In this document: piece after piece, positions 1 to 8,951 of the stretch
Layout of the letters: every line of letters begins with the position of its first letter
Position numbering within the stretch: position 1 is the stretch's first letter
Source of the DNA: Liquorilactobacillus mali KCTC 3596 = DSM 20444
GTDB taxonomy: Bacteria; Bacillota; Bacilli; Lactobacillales; Lactobacillaceae
Reading direction: 5' to 3'
NCBI RefSeq assembly: GCF_000260415.1
Contig: NZ_BACP01000057.1
Coordinates: 1-64,000, forward strand
Length of the DNA stretch: 64,000 nucleotides
Notes under the pieces: generated by a model
Told to the model about the DNA's origin: nothing
What the model saw: only the letters and a program-made list of their open reading frames with translations
Database searches by the model: none
Translations under genes and position numbers: made by a program

Positions 1-44
1 CAATTAGGTTTTCTAGCACAGCCCTTTTTTTATTCGTTTTTATT

Positions 45-1241
45 TTATTCTTTAGAAATCAAAATGTTCTTGATGGAAGGTAGATTGCGATTCTTAAACG
101 GATGCCAATTTGGACGTCCTATTAGGAATCCAAATGGAGGAACCTTATAGCAAGTCCATGCAAGTGTAAATGAAATGAGAACAACAACGAGCCAGCCGAC
201 AGGGATGAGCACAACTAATAACCAGTTGGGCAATGAAAGTGTATGCAAAATTGTACTTACGATTAAGAGACCAATCGTCTGATTTAAGTACATACCAAAA
301 CTGACTTTGACAGCTCGATCCATTAATGATTGTAGCCAATTGGGTAAACCACGAGCTTGTCGTTCTGCGTACTTTTTCCCAATCCAAAAGATTAGGCTAA
401 GCATTACAATATCGTAACATACGATATAGGGTTGATGAAGGGACAAGGCGTGATCACTATCCAGCTTCAAGTATTGCTGATTCCAGACACGGTAATAGAT
501 AATCATGCCAAATGCCATCAATATGGCGAGTGTGACTAGTTTTTTAATATGTTTGTCAAGAAATGCGTAAACCTTCTTATGATACAGCCAAGTATAAACT
601 CCAAAGAATATATAGAATTGATATGCAAAAATGTTGATGCTGACTGCCTTGAACCAGTAGGGCCATGAACTAGTATCAGTTTGGCTCATACCGAACTTAA
701 CCCAAAAGTCTGTCAATAATTGGATGATAAAACTGATTGATAGAATCAGCGAGTGAAAATTTGTAAAACGCTGGAAAATATAGACTATTACGGGAAATAA
801 CAGATATAATTGCATCACGAGCAACATGTAATAAAGGTAAAAACTGCTGCCATGCATAACAATTGTAAAGTATTTACTGCCAAATGAGTTAAGTGAATAG
901 TTCGGATTACCAACCAGTATCATTAGAATCATTAAGAGAGCATTCCATGATAGATAAGGCCAGATACTACCACCAAATCTTTTTTTAAGGAATTTTGACC
1001 AGTCATGTTTTTTAAAGTATGTCAAAGTTAAAACGACACCACTAATAAAAATAAAACCCATTCTGGTATAGTGAAACATGACACGGACACTGCGTACAGT
1101 GTAGTAGGCATCACCGTCTGTCATTGCTGAAGTGAATTGATTAACGGTATGGTTAAATAAGACCCCTAGCGTAAAAAAAATACGCATAAAATCAATTTCA
1201 TACAAATGCTGACGTTTTTTTGCAGTAGTAGTATTAGCCAA
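45..1241 (-). CDS. Acyltransferase 3 family integral membrane protein
   Basis: Polytopic membrane protein of about 398 residues that probably transfers an acyl group (often acetyl) to a cell-envelope sugar. It opens with the family hallmark EIDFMRIFFTLGVLFNHT, in which the His is the expected catalytic residue, followed by about ten hydrophobic helices and a basic C-terminus. I place the start at the TTG at 1241, because AGAGG lies six bases upstream and the protein then begins MANTTTAKKRQ; an in-frame ATG at 1307 would add residues unlike the family and has no good RBS. It stands alone with a repeat element upstream. The acceptor substrate cannot be told from sequence. Confidence 0.8.
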   Translation of the reverse strand: MANTTTAKKRQHLYEIDFMRIFFTLGVLFNHTVNQFTSAMTDGDAYYTVRSVRVMFHYTRMGFIFISGVVLTLTYFKKHDWSKFLKKRFGGSIWPYLSWNALLMILMILVGNPNYSLNSFGSKYFTIVMHGSSFYLYYMLLVMQLYLLFPVIVYIFQRFTNFHSLILSISFIIQLLTDFWVKFGMSQTDTSSWPYWFKAVSINIFAYQFYIFFGVYTWLYHKKVYAFLDKHIKKLVTLAILMAFGMIIYYRVWNQQYLKLDSDHALSLHQPYIVCYDIVMLSLIFWIGKKYAERQARGLPNWLQSLMDRAVKVSFGMYLNQTIGLLIVSTILHTLSLPNWLLVVLIPVGWLVVVLISFTLAWTCYKVPPFGFLIGRPNWHPFKNRNLPSIKNILISKE

Positions 1242-1390
1242 AATAAACCTCTTTTCTAAATAAATATATGTGAAACATGAGTTACATATATATTCTAGAG
1301 GAAACATGAGACTTTTTTTGAAATGATATTTGCTTGTTTTTCAAATAAAACATGAATTTTTAGAGAAAAAATGTGTGACACAAGTCGGTA

Positions 1391-1541
1391 AAATTTGATT
1401 ATTAACGCGAAATTACGAATATCGCATGTTCTTTGCTATAAGTAATTCAAAGTGAAACAGAGAATTTTGATGTATGTATCACGTTTATCCGAAATAAATA
1501 AAGGGCTAGGTCAAAATTTACCTTTTGACCCAACCCTCTGG
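1391..1541. repeat. Dispersed intergenic repeat, copy 1 (full length)
   Basis: Near-complete copy of the window's repeat family: a TTAACGCGAAA-like left part, a central TTTGCTATAAGTAATTC block, a GTATCACGTTTATCC block, then a hairpin (GGGCTAGGTCAAAA / TTTTGACCCAACCC) at 1503-1536. Read on the minus strand the hairpin is followed by a T-rich stretch, so it can terminate the glnQ-type operon that ends at 1610. The 368-base gap between the two genes is mostly this element. Confidence 0.75.
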
Positions 1542-1609
1542 TAGTTATTACAAATAAATGTATTTTATATTTGAAGTACTCATGCTAAATGCTATGCTGA
1601 TACTATTTT

Positions 1610-2350
1610 TTAGACGTTAATAACTTTATCCAAGAATGCCTTTGTTCGTTCATTTTGTGGATGATCGAAGACATCTTCAGGCTTTCCTTCTTCTACGACT
1701 ACACCGTCGGCCATAAAGACAACACGATCGGCCATTTCTTTTGCAAAGCCCATTTCATGGGTAACAACGACCATTGTCATCCCTTCCTTAGCCAGTTTCT
1801 TCATTACTTCTAAAACATCGCCGACCATCTCAGGATCAAGAGCTGATGTTGGTTCATCGAATAACATAATATCGGGATTCATTGCAAGTGCCCGTGCAAT
1901 CGCAACACGCTGTTTTTGTCCACCAGAGAGAGACTGCGGTTTAGCATCATATTTATCTTCCAGACCAACAGTTGCGAGTAATTTTTTAGCTTGCGCAGCA
2001 GCATCTTCTTTTGAAAGTTTGCCTAATTCAACGGGAGCCAGTTCAATATTTTGGCCAACTGTCAAATTGTTAAAGAGATTAAAATGCTGGAAAACCATTC
2101 CGATATTTTCACGTGCCTGATCAATATTGGTCTTGATATTACTAATATCCCTTCCGTCAATTGATACTTCTCCAGAAGTAGGGGCCTCAAGCCTGTTCAG
2201 ACAACGTAAAAGTGTACTTTTACCTGAACCTGATGGTCCAATTAGCACAACAACTTCATTATTAGCAACCTTGAAGTCAATACCTTTTAGAACATGATTA
2301 TCACCAAAACTTTTATTTAGATCTGATACATCTACTTTTAAATTTGCCAT
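1610..2350 (-). CDS. Amino acid ABC transporter ATP-binding protein (GlnQ-like)
   Basis: ATPase of a polar amino-acid uptake system, acting at the inner face of the membrane with the fused binding/permease protein encoded just upstream. The 246 residues show Walker [10 protein letters not shown] (about 38-46), a Q-loop (VFQHFNLF), signature [15 protein letters not shown], Walker [13 protein letters not shown] and the H-loop His (VVVTHEMGF). Length and motifs are typical of the GlnQ/ArtP/GltL group. Its ATG overlaps the previous stop by one base (TAATG), indicating translational coupling. The substrate (glutamine, cystine, arginine or other) is not resolved. Confidence 0.92.
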   Translation of the reverse strand: MANLKVDVSDLNKSFGDNHVLKGIDFKVANNEVVVLIGPSGSGKSTLLRCLNRLEAPTSGEVSIDGRDISNIKTNIDQARENIGMVFQHFNLFNNLTVGQNIELAPVELGKLSKEDAAAQAKKLLATVGLEDKYDAKPQSLSGGQKQRVAIARALAMNPDIMLFDEPTSALDPEMVGDVLEVMKKLAKEGMTMVVVTHEMGFAKEMADRVVFMADGVVVEEGKPEDVFDHPQNERTKAFLDKVINV

Positions 2351-3792
2351 TAGTCATTAATCCTCCGTTCAACCCACTTAGATAGTAATGTTAGCAATGT
2401 GATAATTAAGAGATAGATTACTGCAATGATTGCCCAGACTTTGAATCCTTCAAGGTTACGAGCAATAATAATCTTACCTGTCTGAGTCAATTCTAGAATT
2501 CCGATAATTGATAGAATTGAAGTATCCTTCAAAGTGATGATAAATTGATTGATGAATGAAGGAACCATTATTTTGATACCTTGAGGCAGGATAACTTTGC
2601 GCATTGCTTTACCAAAAGGCAAGCCCAGACTTCTTGCAGCTTCCATTTGGCCACTGTCGACGGCATCGATTCCACCTTTAACAAATGCGGCAGTATAAGC
2701 ACCTTCGTTTAATGTCAAGGTTATAATACCAGCTACAAAGGCTGGAATTTTGGTACCAGTCAAGCTTGGTATACCATTATAAATGAATAAAGCTAAAACA
2801 AGAAGAGGCAAGCCTCTGAAAATGTAGATAATTGTGGTAGAAGCACCCCGTGCAAATTTATTTGGTAAAACTCCAAGTAATCCGACAAGAATACCAAAGA
2901 TTGTTGCACAAATGATAGAAACAATCGTTAACTTAAGAGTTTCCAAAATCCCATTTAAGATGGCTTTTTGGTTTTGACGCAAAAGTCCTAAGAATGTTCT
3001 GTCTTCAGAGTTTGATTTAGTTGTCTTGCTTGTGGCCGTTTTACCAGTATACTTCTTGATAATTTGATCATATTTGCCATTTTTCTTTAGCTTAGCCAAC
3101 CCAGCGTTGAACATCTTTAGTAATTTTTGGTTTTGGCCTTTTTTAACAGCAAAACCGTATTGACCAACATCTGCAGGTTTTGTGACGACCTTTAATCCTA
3201 AACCTGTTTTAACGCCATAGTTAAGAACGGCACTGTCATCAAAACATGCTGCAGAATTACCTGTTTTAACATCATTATAGACATTATCAGAATCATCAAA
3301 TGTAACGACTTTGAACCCATATTTATCCTTAATTGAGTTGGCGTATGCGGCACCTTGTGTACCAGTCTTGACAGCAACAGTTTTACCTTTTAGCCCTTTG
3401 AGACTTGTAATTTTACTACTAGGGGCAACTGCCATGACAATTCCAGATTCATAGTAAGGTGTTGAGAAATCAAGAGTTTGTTTGCGTTCATCGGTAATCG
3501 TCATTCCAGCGATCACACCATCAATTTGTCCGGAGCTGAGAGACTGAACGGCGGCATTGAAACCAAGTGGTTTTATATCGACTTTAAAGCCTTCCTCTTT
3601 AGCAATAGAGCGGATTAATTCCATATCAATTCCCACATATTTATTATTGGAATTTGCATAAACAAATGGTGGGAAGGTAACATCTGTACCAATTGTATAA
3701 GTGGTTTCAGCGTGCACTGTAGGAGCTTGCCATGCAAACAGTCCTAGTGACGCAAAAAATAACGCAAAAAAAAGCTTTAATCTAATTTTCAT
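2350..3792 (-). CDS. Amino acid ABC transporter, fused substrate-binding and permease protein
   Basis: One 480-residue chain combines a secreted solute-binding domain with a membrane permease, as in the GlnP-type transporters of lactic acid bacteria. Residues 1-29 form a signal peptide ending in an Ala-x-Ala site (VHA). Residues about 30-258 are a family 3 binding domain ([34 protein letters not shown]). A Ser/Thr/Lys linker leads to a permease domain (about 275-480) with five hydrophobic segments and the EAA loop [21 protein letters not shown]. There is one binding domain, not the tandem pair of some GlnPs. RBS GGGGA precedes the ATG. The ATPase gene follows with a one-base overlap. Confidence 0.92.
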   Translation of the reverse strand: MKIRLKLFFALFFASLGLFAWQAPTVHAETTYTIGTDVTFPPFVYANSNNKYVGIDMELIRSIAKEEGFKVDIKPLGFNAAVQSLSSGQIDGVIAGMTITDERKQTLDFSTPYYESGIVMAVAPSSKITSLKGLKGKTVAVKTGTQGAAYANSIKDKYGFKVVTFDDSDNVYNDVKTGNSAACFDDSAVLNYGVKTGLGLKVVTKPADVGQYGFAVKKGQNQKLLKMFNAGLAKLKKNGKYDQIIKKYTGKTATSKTTKSNSEDRTFLGLLRQNQKAILNGILETLKLTIVSIICATIFGILVGLLGVLPNKFARGASTTIIYIFRGLPLLVLALFIYNGIPSLTGTKIPAFVAGIITLTLNEGAYTAAFVKGGIDAVDSGQMEAARSLGLPFGKAMRKVILPQGIKIMVPSFINQFIITLKDTSILSIIGILELTQTGKIIIARNLEGFKVWAIIAVIYLLIITLLTLLSKWVERRIND

Positions 3793-4101
3793 TTAACTTT
3801 CCCCTATCTTTCGATATTATATGCCAATTATATCACATACATGTAATTAAAAATAATTGTAACAAATTAATCGTAAATAAAAAGGTGTAAAATTACATTA
3901 TTTAGAACTGTGTTGTGCACAATTATTTATTTAACGAATCAGTTATGACATTGTGAGGGAGAAAAAAATTGAGGCTGTGAGGCACCTAGTGAAGAATGCT
4001 TAGGATATTATGATTTTAATGATTGCAGATTTGTAGAGACTTACTTTACATTTTACAAATGTAACGGCTAAAGCAAGCCTATTTTTAAAACGATAAAGAA
4101 C

Positions 4102-4130
4102 TTGACTTTTGATTAGAATAAAGTGATAAT
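4102..4130 (+). promoter_or_regulatory. Candidate promoter of the trpB leader transcript
   Basis: TTGACT at 4102-4107, 17-base spacer, GATAAT at 4125-4130. The spacing is ideal and the start site would fall just upstream of the leader peptide. The bases from 3793 to about 4100 are AT-rich; I see no gene or clear signal there. Confidence 0.6.
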
Positions 4131-4165
4131 AATTAACAATTAATGATAGAAAGGATGACTGTATT

Positions 4166-4207
4166 ATGAGTTTAAACATTCAAAAATGGCAACTTTGGCG
4201 TAGCTAG
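4166..4207 (+). CDS. trp leader peptide (13 codons, two Trp)
   Basis: Small ORF encoding MSLNIQKWQLWRS with an AAAGGA RBS about ten bases upstream, a promoter before it and trpB after it. Two of 13 codons are TGG (4187-4189 and 4196-4198), otherwise a rare residue. This is the pattern of a ribosome-stalling attenuator peptide, comparable in logic to E. coli trpL, although Trp genes in Firmicutes are more often controlled by T-box or TRAP. I see no T-box sequence here. Conservation has not been tested. Confidence 0.7.
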   Translation: MSLNIQKWQLWRS

Positions 4208-4348
4208 AGCAAGTTGAGTGTTTTTAATGGACATAGACTTGCTTAATTACTTTGTAGTTTTGAGAGAGTCTATGCCGAATACAGTTGTTTAAGGACTGAT
4301 GGTGCATAGTTATGTACTGTCAGTTTTTTTATTTGGACAGGACTCTCT
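4208..4348 (+). promoter_or_regulatory. trp attenuator region with competing stems
   Basis: Several mutually exclusive pairings can be read. AGCAAGT (4208-4214, directly after the leader stop) pairs with ACTTGCT (4237-4243). CATAGACT (4232-4239) pairs with AGTCTATG (4267-4274). AGAGAGTC (4263-4270) pairs with GACTCTCT (4341-4348), which is followed by a T-run. Inside the last loop sits a terminator-like hairpin. A ribosome stalled on the Trp codons would cover 4208-4214 and favour the second pairing over the third: the expected logic of attenuation. I read this by eye without energies. Confidence 0.55.
4295..4330 (+). terminator. Terminator-like hairpin in the trp leader
   Basis: ACTGA and TCAGT form the outer stem; GTGCATA and TATGTAC form the inner stem (one G-T pair) around a very short loop; a run of seven T follows. 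It lies between the leader peptide and trpB, so it is a candidate attenuator. Confidence 0.6.
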
Positions 4349-4377
4349 TTTTATAAAAATAAAAAGGAGTTTTTATT

Positions 4378-5559
4378 ATGACAAACAATGGTTATTATGG
4401 AATTTTTGGTGGACAATATGTACCTGATGATGTTGCAAAAGCACTGAAACAACTTGAAGATGCTTATCTGAAATATAAGGATGATGAAAAGTTTAGAGCG
4501 GAATTGGCATATTATTTAAAAGACTACTCTGGGCGTGAAACACCGCTTTATTTTGCTGAGTCACTAACCGATAAATTGGGTGGGGCAAAAGTATATTTAA
4601 AACGAGAAGACTTGAATCACTTAGGAGCTCATAAATTAAATAATGTGCTAGGACAGATACTTCTTGCAAAACGAATGGGCAAGACAAAGGTTATAGCCGA
4701 AACGGGTGCGGGACAACATGGTGTAGCAACTGCGGCAGCGGCAGCAAAATTTGGCATGGATTGTGAGATATTTATGGGAGCGGAGGATGTTCGCAGGCAG
4801 AGACTGAATGTTTTTAGAATTAATTTATTAGGAGCCAAGGTTCATTCGGTCGAGGAAGGTAACGGTACCTTGAAAAATGCAGTTGATGCTGCTTTTGGCC
4901 ATTATGCACAGCATTTAGATGATACTTTCTACGTATTGGGTTCAGCTGTCGGACCGTATCCTTATCCAGCAATTGTCAAAGACTTTCAAAGTGTTATCAG
5001 TAAAGAAGCCCGTAAACAGATACTGGAGAAAGAAGGTCGGTTGCCAGATGCAATAATTGCTTGCGTTGGCGGCGGTTCTAACGCCATTGGAGCATTCGCG
5101 GAATTTATTAATGATCCTGAAGTTAAGTTGTTTGGTGCTGAAGCGGCTGGGAAGGGTGTCGATACACCGGACAATGCAGCTACGATGACAAACGGAACGG
5201 TTGGTATTTCGGACGGGATGAAAACGTATGTTCTGCAAGATGGAAAGGGAAATGTGTTACCAGCATACTCAATTTCTGCAGGACTTGATTATCCTGGAGT
5301 CGGACCAGAGCACGCCTATCTTAAGGATACGAAACGTGCACAATATGATGCAATCACCGATCAGGATGCAATTGATGCATTTATTCTGTTATCCAAGACT
5401 GAAGGAATAATCCCAGCATTGGAGAGTTCTCATGCAGTTGCTGAAGCTGTGAAAATTGTTCCCAAAATGAGGAAAGATCAAATTGTGATTATTAATATTT
5501 CTGGACGTGGAGATAAAGATGTTGAGCAAGTTGCCCATTTTTTGGGAATTGAATTATAA
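4378..5559 (+). CDS. trpB: Tryptophan synthase beta chain
   Basis: PLP enzyme that joins indole to L-serine to make L-tryptophan. At 393 residues it has the usual TrpB length. It shows the PLP-lysine motif HLGAHKLNN (HTGAHKIN in most TrpBs), [13 protein letters not shown], the phosphate-binding GGGSNAIG and the C-terminal SGRGDKD. RBS AAGGAG precedes the ATG. No trpA, trpC, trpF, trpD or trpE is next to it, so in this locus it can only serve indole salvage unless the rest of the pathway is elsewhere. A Trp-rich leader peptide and terminator precede it. Confidence 0.95.
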   Translation: MTNNGYYGIFGGQYVPDDVAKALKQLEDAYLKYKDDEKFRAELAYYLKDYSGRETPLYFAESLTDKLGGAKVYLKREDLNHLGAHKLNNVLGQILLAKRMGKTKVIAETGAGQHGVATAAAAAKFGMDCEIFMGAEDVRRQRLNVFRINLLGAKVHSVEEGNGTLKNAVDAAFGHYAQHLDDTFYVLGSAVGPYPYPAIVKDFQSVISKEARKQILEKEGRLPDAIIACVGGGSNAIGAFAEFINDPEVKLFGAEAAGKGVDTPDNAATMTNGTVGISDGMKTYVLQDGKGNVLPAYSISAGLDYPGVGPEHAYLKDTKRAQYDAITDQDAIDAFILLSKTEGIIPALESSHAVAEAVKIVPKMRKDQIVIINISGRGDKDVEQVAHFLGIEL

Positions 5560-5662
5560 ATGAAGGAGAAAGTGTTATTGTGAAATAATCGCTTAAGCAT
5601 AATTTTAAATTTTATAAATTGAGAATTTTTTTATTATTATTAAGATTTATTTCAATTTATCA

Positions 5663-5691
5663 TTGACAAGCAATGTAAATGGCGTTAAATT
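5663..5691 (+). promoter_or_regulatory. Promoter of the leu leader
   Basis: Perfect TTGACA at 5663-5668, 17-base spacer, TAAATT at 5686-5691. It lies just upstream of the Leu-rich leader peptide. Confidence 0.7.
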
Positions 5692-5722
5692 ATTCTTAAA
5701 TTAAACGGAAGGAGTTCTAATC

Positions 5723-5776
5723 ATGAGTAATAGTATGTGTAATAGTTTCACAATTGAATTTGCCCTACTACTATGA
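5723..5776 (+). CDS. leu leader peptide (17 codons, ending in three CTA Leu codons)
   Basis: Small ORF encoding MSNSMCNSFTIEFALLL behind a strong GGAAGGAG RBS. The last three sense codons are all CTA, probably a minor Leu codon in this AT-rich genome where TTA dominates. It precedes a terminator and the leuBCD genes. It fits a leucine-responsive stalling peptide; a Leu-codon leader has been described for the leucine operon of Lactococcus lactis. No T-box is visible. Confidence 0.75.
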   Translation: MSNSMCNSFTIEFALLL

Positions 5777-5780
5777 CCCA

Positions 5781-5832
5781 GGACTCTGACATTATTAGTC
5801 GAGTCCTATTTACCGTTGTAGGAATGGGGCTC
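5781..5832 (+). promoter_or_regulatory. leu attenuator: alternative stems
   Basis: GGACTC with GAC (5781-5790) pairs with GTC plus GAGTCC (5798-5806). GAGTCC (5801-5806) can instead pair with GGGCTC (5827-5832, one G-T pair). CCTAC (5764-5768, within the Leu codons) is complementary to GTAGG (5818-5822). These exclusive pairings just before a terminator indicate a switch, although I could not show which strand frees the terminator arm. Confidence 0.5.
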
Positions 5833-5838
5833 GAGAGG

Positions 5839-5876
5839 AAGGCGTCTCATTCTAATTTGAATGAGGCGCCTTTTTT
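5839..5876 (+). terminator. Intrinsic terminator of the leu leader
   Basis: A 14-bp stem (AAGGCGTCTCATTC with GAATGAGGCGCCTT, one G-T pair) with a six-base loop and a T-run. It stands upstream of leuB on the same transcript, so transcription of leuBCD must read through it. Confidence 0.85.
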
Positions 5877-5919
5877 GTCCGAGTAAATTAATTAAAAATA
5901 ATTGAGAGGAATAAAGTGA

Positions 5920-6969
5920 ATGAAAACAAAAAAAATTGCGGTTTTACAAGGTGATTATATTGGGCCAGAGATAATGAGTGCAGGACTTGAGGTATTGGAA
6001 GCCGCAAGGCAGGGGACAGATTTTGAATATCAAATACATAAATATAATTTTGGTGGAGAGGCGATTGATAAATGTGGTGAGCCGTTACCACAAAGTACAA
6101 TCGAAGGATGTAAGAGTTCTGATGCAATCTTATTGAGTGCGATTGGCGGTCCTAAGTGGGACAAAGCAAGTGTCAGGCCAGAAGCTGGATTATTGACAAT
6201 CAGAAATGAACTTGGATTGTTTGCAAATATCCGTCCAACTAAGATCAATCCAATCTTGGCTAGAAAGTCTCCAATCAAAGAGGAGGTAATTCAAAATACT
6301 GATTTTGTAATTGTTCGAGAACTGACAAGTGGGATATATTTTGGAACTCCTAGAAAAAAAGATGAACATGAAGCAATCGATACTTCAAGTTACACAGTGG
6401 AAGAGATTGAAAGAATTATGCACATAGGTTTTGAAATGAGTATGCATCGTAAGAAACATGTAACTGTTGTAGATAAGGCAAATGTTCTAGCTACCTCAAA
6501 ATTGTGGCGCGAAGTAGCACAAAAAATGAGTAATGAATATCCGCAAGTTGAAGTGGATTACTGTTATGTTGATGCTGCTGCAATGAAAATTATTACACAG
6601 CCAAGTTCCTTTGATGTAGTTATCACGGCAAACTTATTTGGAGATATTTTGAGTGATGAGGCATCTGTTTTAACAGGGTCGCTTGGAACAATTCCTTCTA
6701 TGAGTACTGGAGTTAATGGACCGAGTTTGTATGAACCAATTCATGGTTCGGCACCAGATATTGCTGGTAAAGGAATTGCCGATCCAATCTCAATGATTCA
6801 AAGTATCGAAATGATGCTGCGCGAGTCATTTGCTGAGTATGAGATAGCCGATAGAATTGCAAGGGCAGTTGAACAAACCATTGAAACAGGTATTGTAACA
6901 CCAGATCTTGGAGGAAAGGCAACGACTAAGGAAGTCATAGAACAAATAATTGAAAATTTGAGAGGATGA
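5920..6969 (+). CDS. leuB: 3-isopropylmalate dehydrogenase
   Basis: Oxidatively decarboxylates 3-isopropylmalate to 2-ketoisocaproate with NAD. The 349 residues carry the beta-decarboxylating dehydrogenase pattern: GDYIGPEI near the N-terminus (GDGIGPE in most), REL/YFG loop ([10 protein letters not shown]), [21 protein letters not shown] and [19 protein letters not shown], then [26 protein letters not shown]-like upstream of ATG. First gene of leuBCD; leuA and ilv genes are not adjacent. Two positions differ from the usual consensus (Tyr in GDxIGPE; Ala where many have Asn in VDNAAM); I cannot judge their effect. Confidence 0.93.
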   Translation: MKTKKIAVLQGDYIGPEIMSAGLEVLEAARQGTDFEYQIHKYNFGGEAIDKCGEPLPQSTIEGCKSSDAILLSAIGGPKWDKASVRPEAGLLTIRNELGLFANIRPTKINPILARKSPIKEEVIQNTDFVIVRELTSGIYFGTPRKKDEHEAIDTSSYTVEEIERIMHIGFEMSMHRKKHVTVVDKANVLATSKLWREVAQKMSNEYPQVEVDYCYVDAAAMKIITQPSSFDVVITANLFGDILSDEASVLTGSLGTIPSMSTGVNGPSLYEPIHGSAPDIAGKGIADPISMIQSIEMMLRESFAEYEIADRIARAVEQTIETGIVTPDLGGKATTKEVIEQIIENLRG

Positions 6970-6974
6970 ATAAA

Positions 6975-8351
6975 ATGGGAAAAACATTATTTGATAAGCT
7001 TTGGGAAAAACATGTGGTTAGTGGAGAAGAAGGCGAACCACAATTAATCTATGTGGATTTGCACCTTGTTCACGAAGTTACATCGCCGCAGGCTTTTGAG
7101 GGCTTGAGAACGAACAAGCGGACGGTAAGACGTCCAGATCGAACGTTTGCAACGATGGATCACAATGTACCAACAAAAGATATTTTCAATATTAAAGATC
7201 AGATTTCACGCAAGCAAATTGAGACACTTCGAGCAAATTGTAAGGAATTTGGACTTAGATTGGCAGATATGGGGAATGAAGATCAAGGAATTGTTCATGT
7301 GATTGGGCCACAACTTGGACTAACACAACCTGGAGAAATCGTAGTTTGTGGAGATTCGCATACTGCAACACATGGGGCATTTGGCTCAATTGCATTTGGA
7401 ATAGGAACCTCTGAAGTTGAACATGTTCTAGCTACACAAACGATTTGGCAGCTCAAACCTAAAACGATGGGAATTCATTTGTATGGCAAATTGCAAGAAG
7501 GTGTTGCTGCAAAGGATATTATCATGGCTTTGATTGCGCAAAATGGTGTCGATTTCGGGACTGGATATGCAGTTGAGTTCTTTGGTGAAACGGTAAAGCA
7601 ATTATCGATGGAAAATCGGATGACTATCTGCAACATGGCAATTGAAGGTGGAGCAAAGATGGGGATGATGCGTCCAGATCAAACAACTTTTGATTATCTG
7701 AAAGGCCGCAAATATGCACCTAAAAATATGGATAAAGCTATTGAGTACTGGAAACAATTCTACACGGACGATGTTGCCGACTACGATACTGTAATTGAAT
7801 TTGATGTTAGCACATTGGCACCCTATGTTTCGTGGGGAACTAATCCTTCAATGGCAGTTCCAGTGAATGCAACTTTGCCGAAGATTACAGATATGAATGT
7901 TCAACGAGCATATGATTATATGGACTTAAAACCATCAATTAAGGCAACTGATATTCCAATTCAGTGGATTTTTATCGGATCATGTACAAATGGTCGCTTA
8001 GCCGATATTCAAGAAGCTGCACGAGTCATGAAGGGACATCACATTGCTAAAAATGTAACTGCGTGGATTGTTCCTGGATCAAGGACGGTAAAAAATGAAG
8101 CTGAAAAGTTGGGGCTTGATCAGATTTTTAAGGATGCAGGATGTGAGTGGCGCGAACCAGGGTGTTCAGCATGTTTAGCAATGAATCCAGATAAAATTCC
8201 GGCGGGAATTCACTGTGCTTCAACAACTAATCGTAACTTTGAAGGTAGGCAAGGAAAAGATGCAAGGACACATCTTGCAAGTCCAGCAATGGTCGCAGCT
8301 GCAGCAATTCATGGACATTTTATTGATATTCGCCAAGAGGAGGCAATCTAA
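6975..8351 (+). CDS. leuC: 3-isopropylmalate dehydratase large subunit
   Basis: Aconitase-family [4Fe-4S] subunit that, with LeuD, isomerises 2- to 3-isopropylmalate. About 458 residues. Visible motifs: [38 protein letters not shown], and the cluster cysteines in GSCTNGR and [11 protein letters not shown]. Two starts are possible: an ATG at 6966 that overlaps the leuB stop as ATGA, and the ATG at 6975. I chose 6975 because GAGAGG is then nine bases upstream, whereas it directly abuts the first ATG. Confidence 0.93.
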   Translation: MGKTLFDKLWEKHVVSGEEGEPQLIYVDLHLVHEVTSPQAFEGLRTNKRTVRRPDRTFATMDHNVPTKDIFNIKDQISRKQIETLRANCKEFGLRLADMGNEDQGIVHVIGPQLGLTQPGEIVVCGDSHTATHGAFGSIAFGIGTSEVEHVLATQTIWQLKPKTMGIHLYGKLQEGVAAKDIIMALIAQNGVDFGTGYAVEFFGETVKQLSMENRMTICNMAIEGGAKMGMMRPDQTTFDYLKGRKYAPKNMDKAIEYWKQFYTDDVADYDTVIEFDVSTLAPYVSWGTNPSMAVPVNATLPKITDMNVQRAYDYMDLKPSIKATDIPIQWIFIGSCTNGRLADIQEAARVMKGHHIAKNVTAWIVPGSRTVKNEAEKLGLDQIFKDAGCEWREPGCSACLAMNPDKIPAGIHCASTTNRNFEGRQGKDARTHLASPAMVAAAAIHGHFIDIRQEEAI

Positions 8352-8352
8352 T

Positions 8353-8937
8353 ATGGAAGCAATTACAATACATAAGGGAACAACTATCCCTTTGATGAAC
8401 AACAACATTGATACAGATCAAATTATCCCAAAACAGTTCTTGAAGAACATTTTAAAAGTGGGCTATGGTCAACATCTCTTTCATGACTGGCGCTTTCTAG
8501 ATGATGGGACACCCAATCCAGACTTTATTTTAAATAAAGAAGAACGTAAAAATGCAACTATTCTAATCAGTGGTGACAACTTTGGTTGTGGCTCCTCACG
8601 TGAACATGCTGCATGGGCTCTAAAAGATTGGGGTTTCAAAATCATAATAGCTGGTGGTTACAGCGATATCTTCTTTATGAATTGTACAAAGAATGGAATA
8701 TTACCAATTATTTTGCCGCAGAGTGTTAGAAATACTTTGGCACAATTGGCACCTGATGACGAGATTACGGTTGATCTGCCACAGCAAAAAGTGATTTGCC
8801 GAGATAACGTGTATTCATTTGAGATTGATGCAACTTGGAAACAGAAGTTTATTGATGGAATAGATGACATTGAGCTAACACTGAAACAAGAAGAGAAGAT
8901 AAGAAACTTCGAAAAAAACATGCCAGTGTTTGAATAA
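8353..8937 (+). CDS. leuD: 3-isopropylmalate dehydratase small subunit
   Basis: Swivel-domain partner of LeuC. 194 residues with the family landmarks [20 protein letters not shown], and [17 protein letters not shown]. The start at 8353 follows a GAGGAGG site and lies one base after the leuC stop; upstream in-frame sequence overlaps leuC and is not used. Length is usual for LeuD. Confidence 0.94.
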   Translation: MEAITIHKGTTIPLMNNNIDTDQIIPKQFLKNILKVGYGQHLFHDWRFLDDGTPNPDFILNKEERKNATILISGDNFGCGSSREHAAWALKDWGFKIIIAGGYSDIFFMNCTKNGILPIILPQSVRNTLAQLAPDDEITVDLPQQKVICRDNVYSFEIDATWKQKFIDGIDDIELTLKQEEKIRNFEKNMPVFE

Positions 8938-8951
8938 AGGGGGAAGTATAT

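Noticed and set aside
4942-5238. Long antisense reading frames over trpB and similar shadows over other genes
   Set aside because: They lack RBS and family motifs and overlap strongly supported genes on the opposite strand.
8215-8352. Extended leuD start inside leuC
   Set aside because: Lies within the leuC 3' coding region; the RBS GAGGAGG and LeuD homology place the start at 8353.
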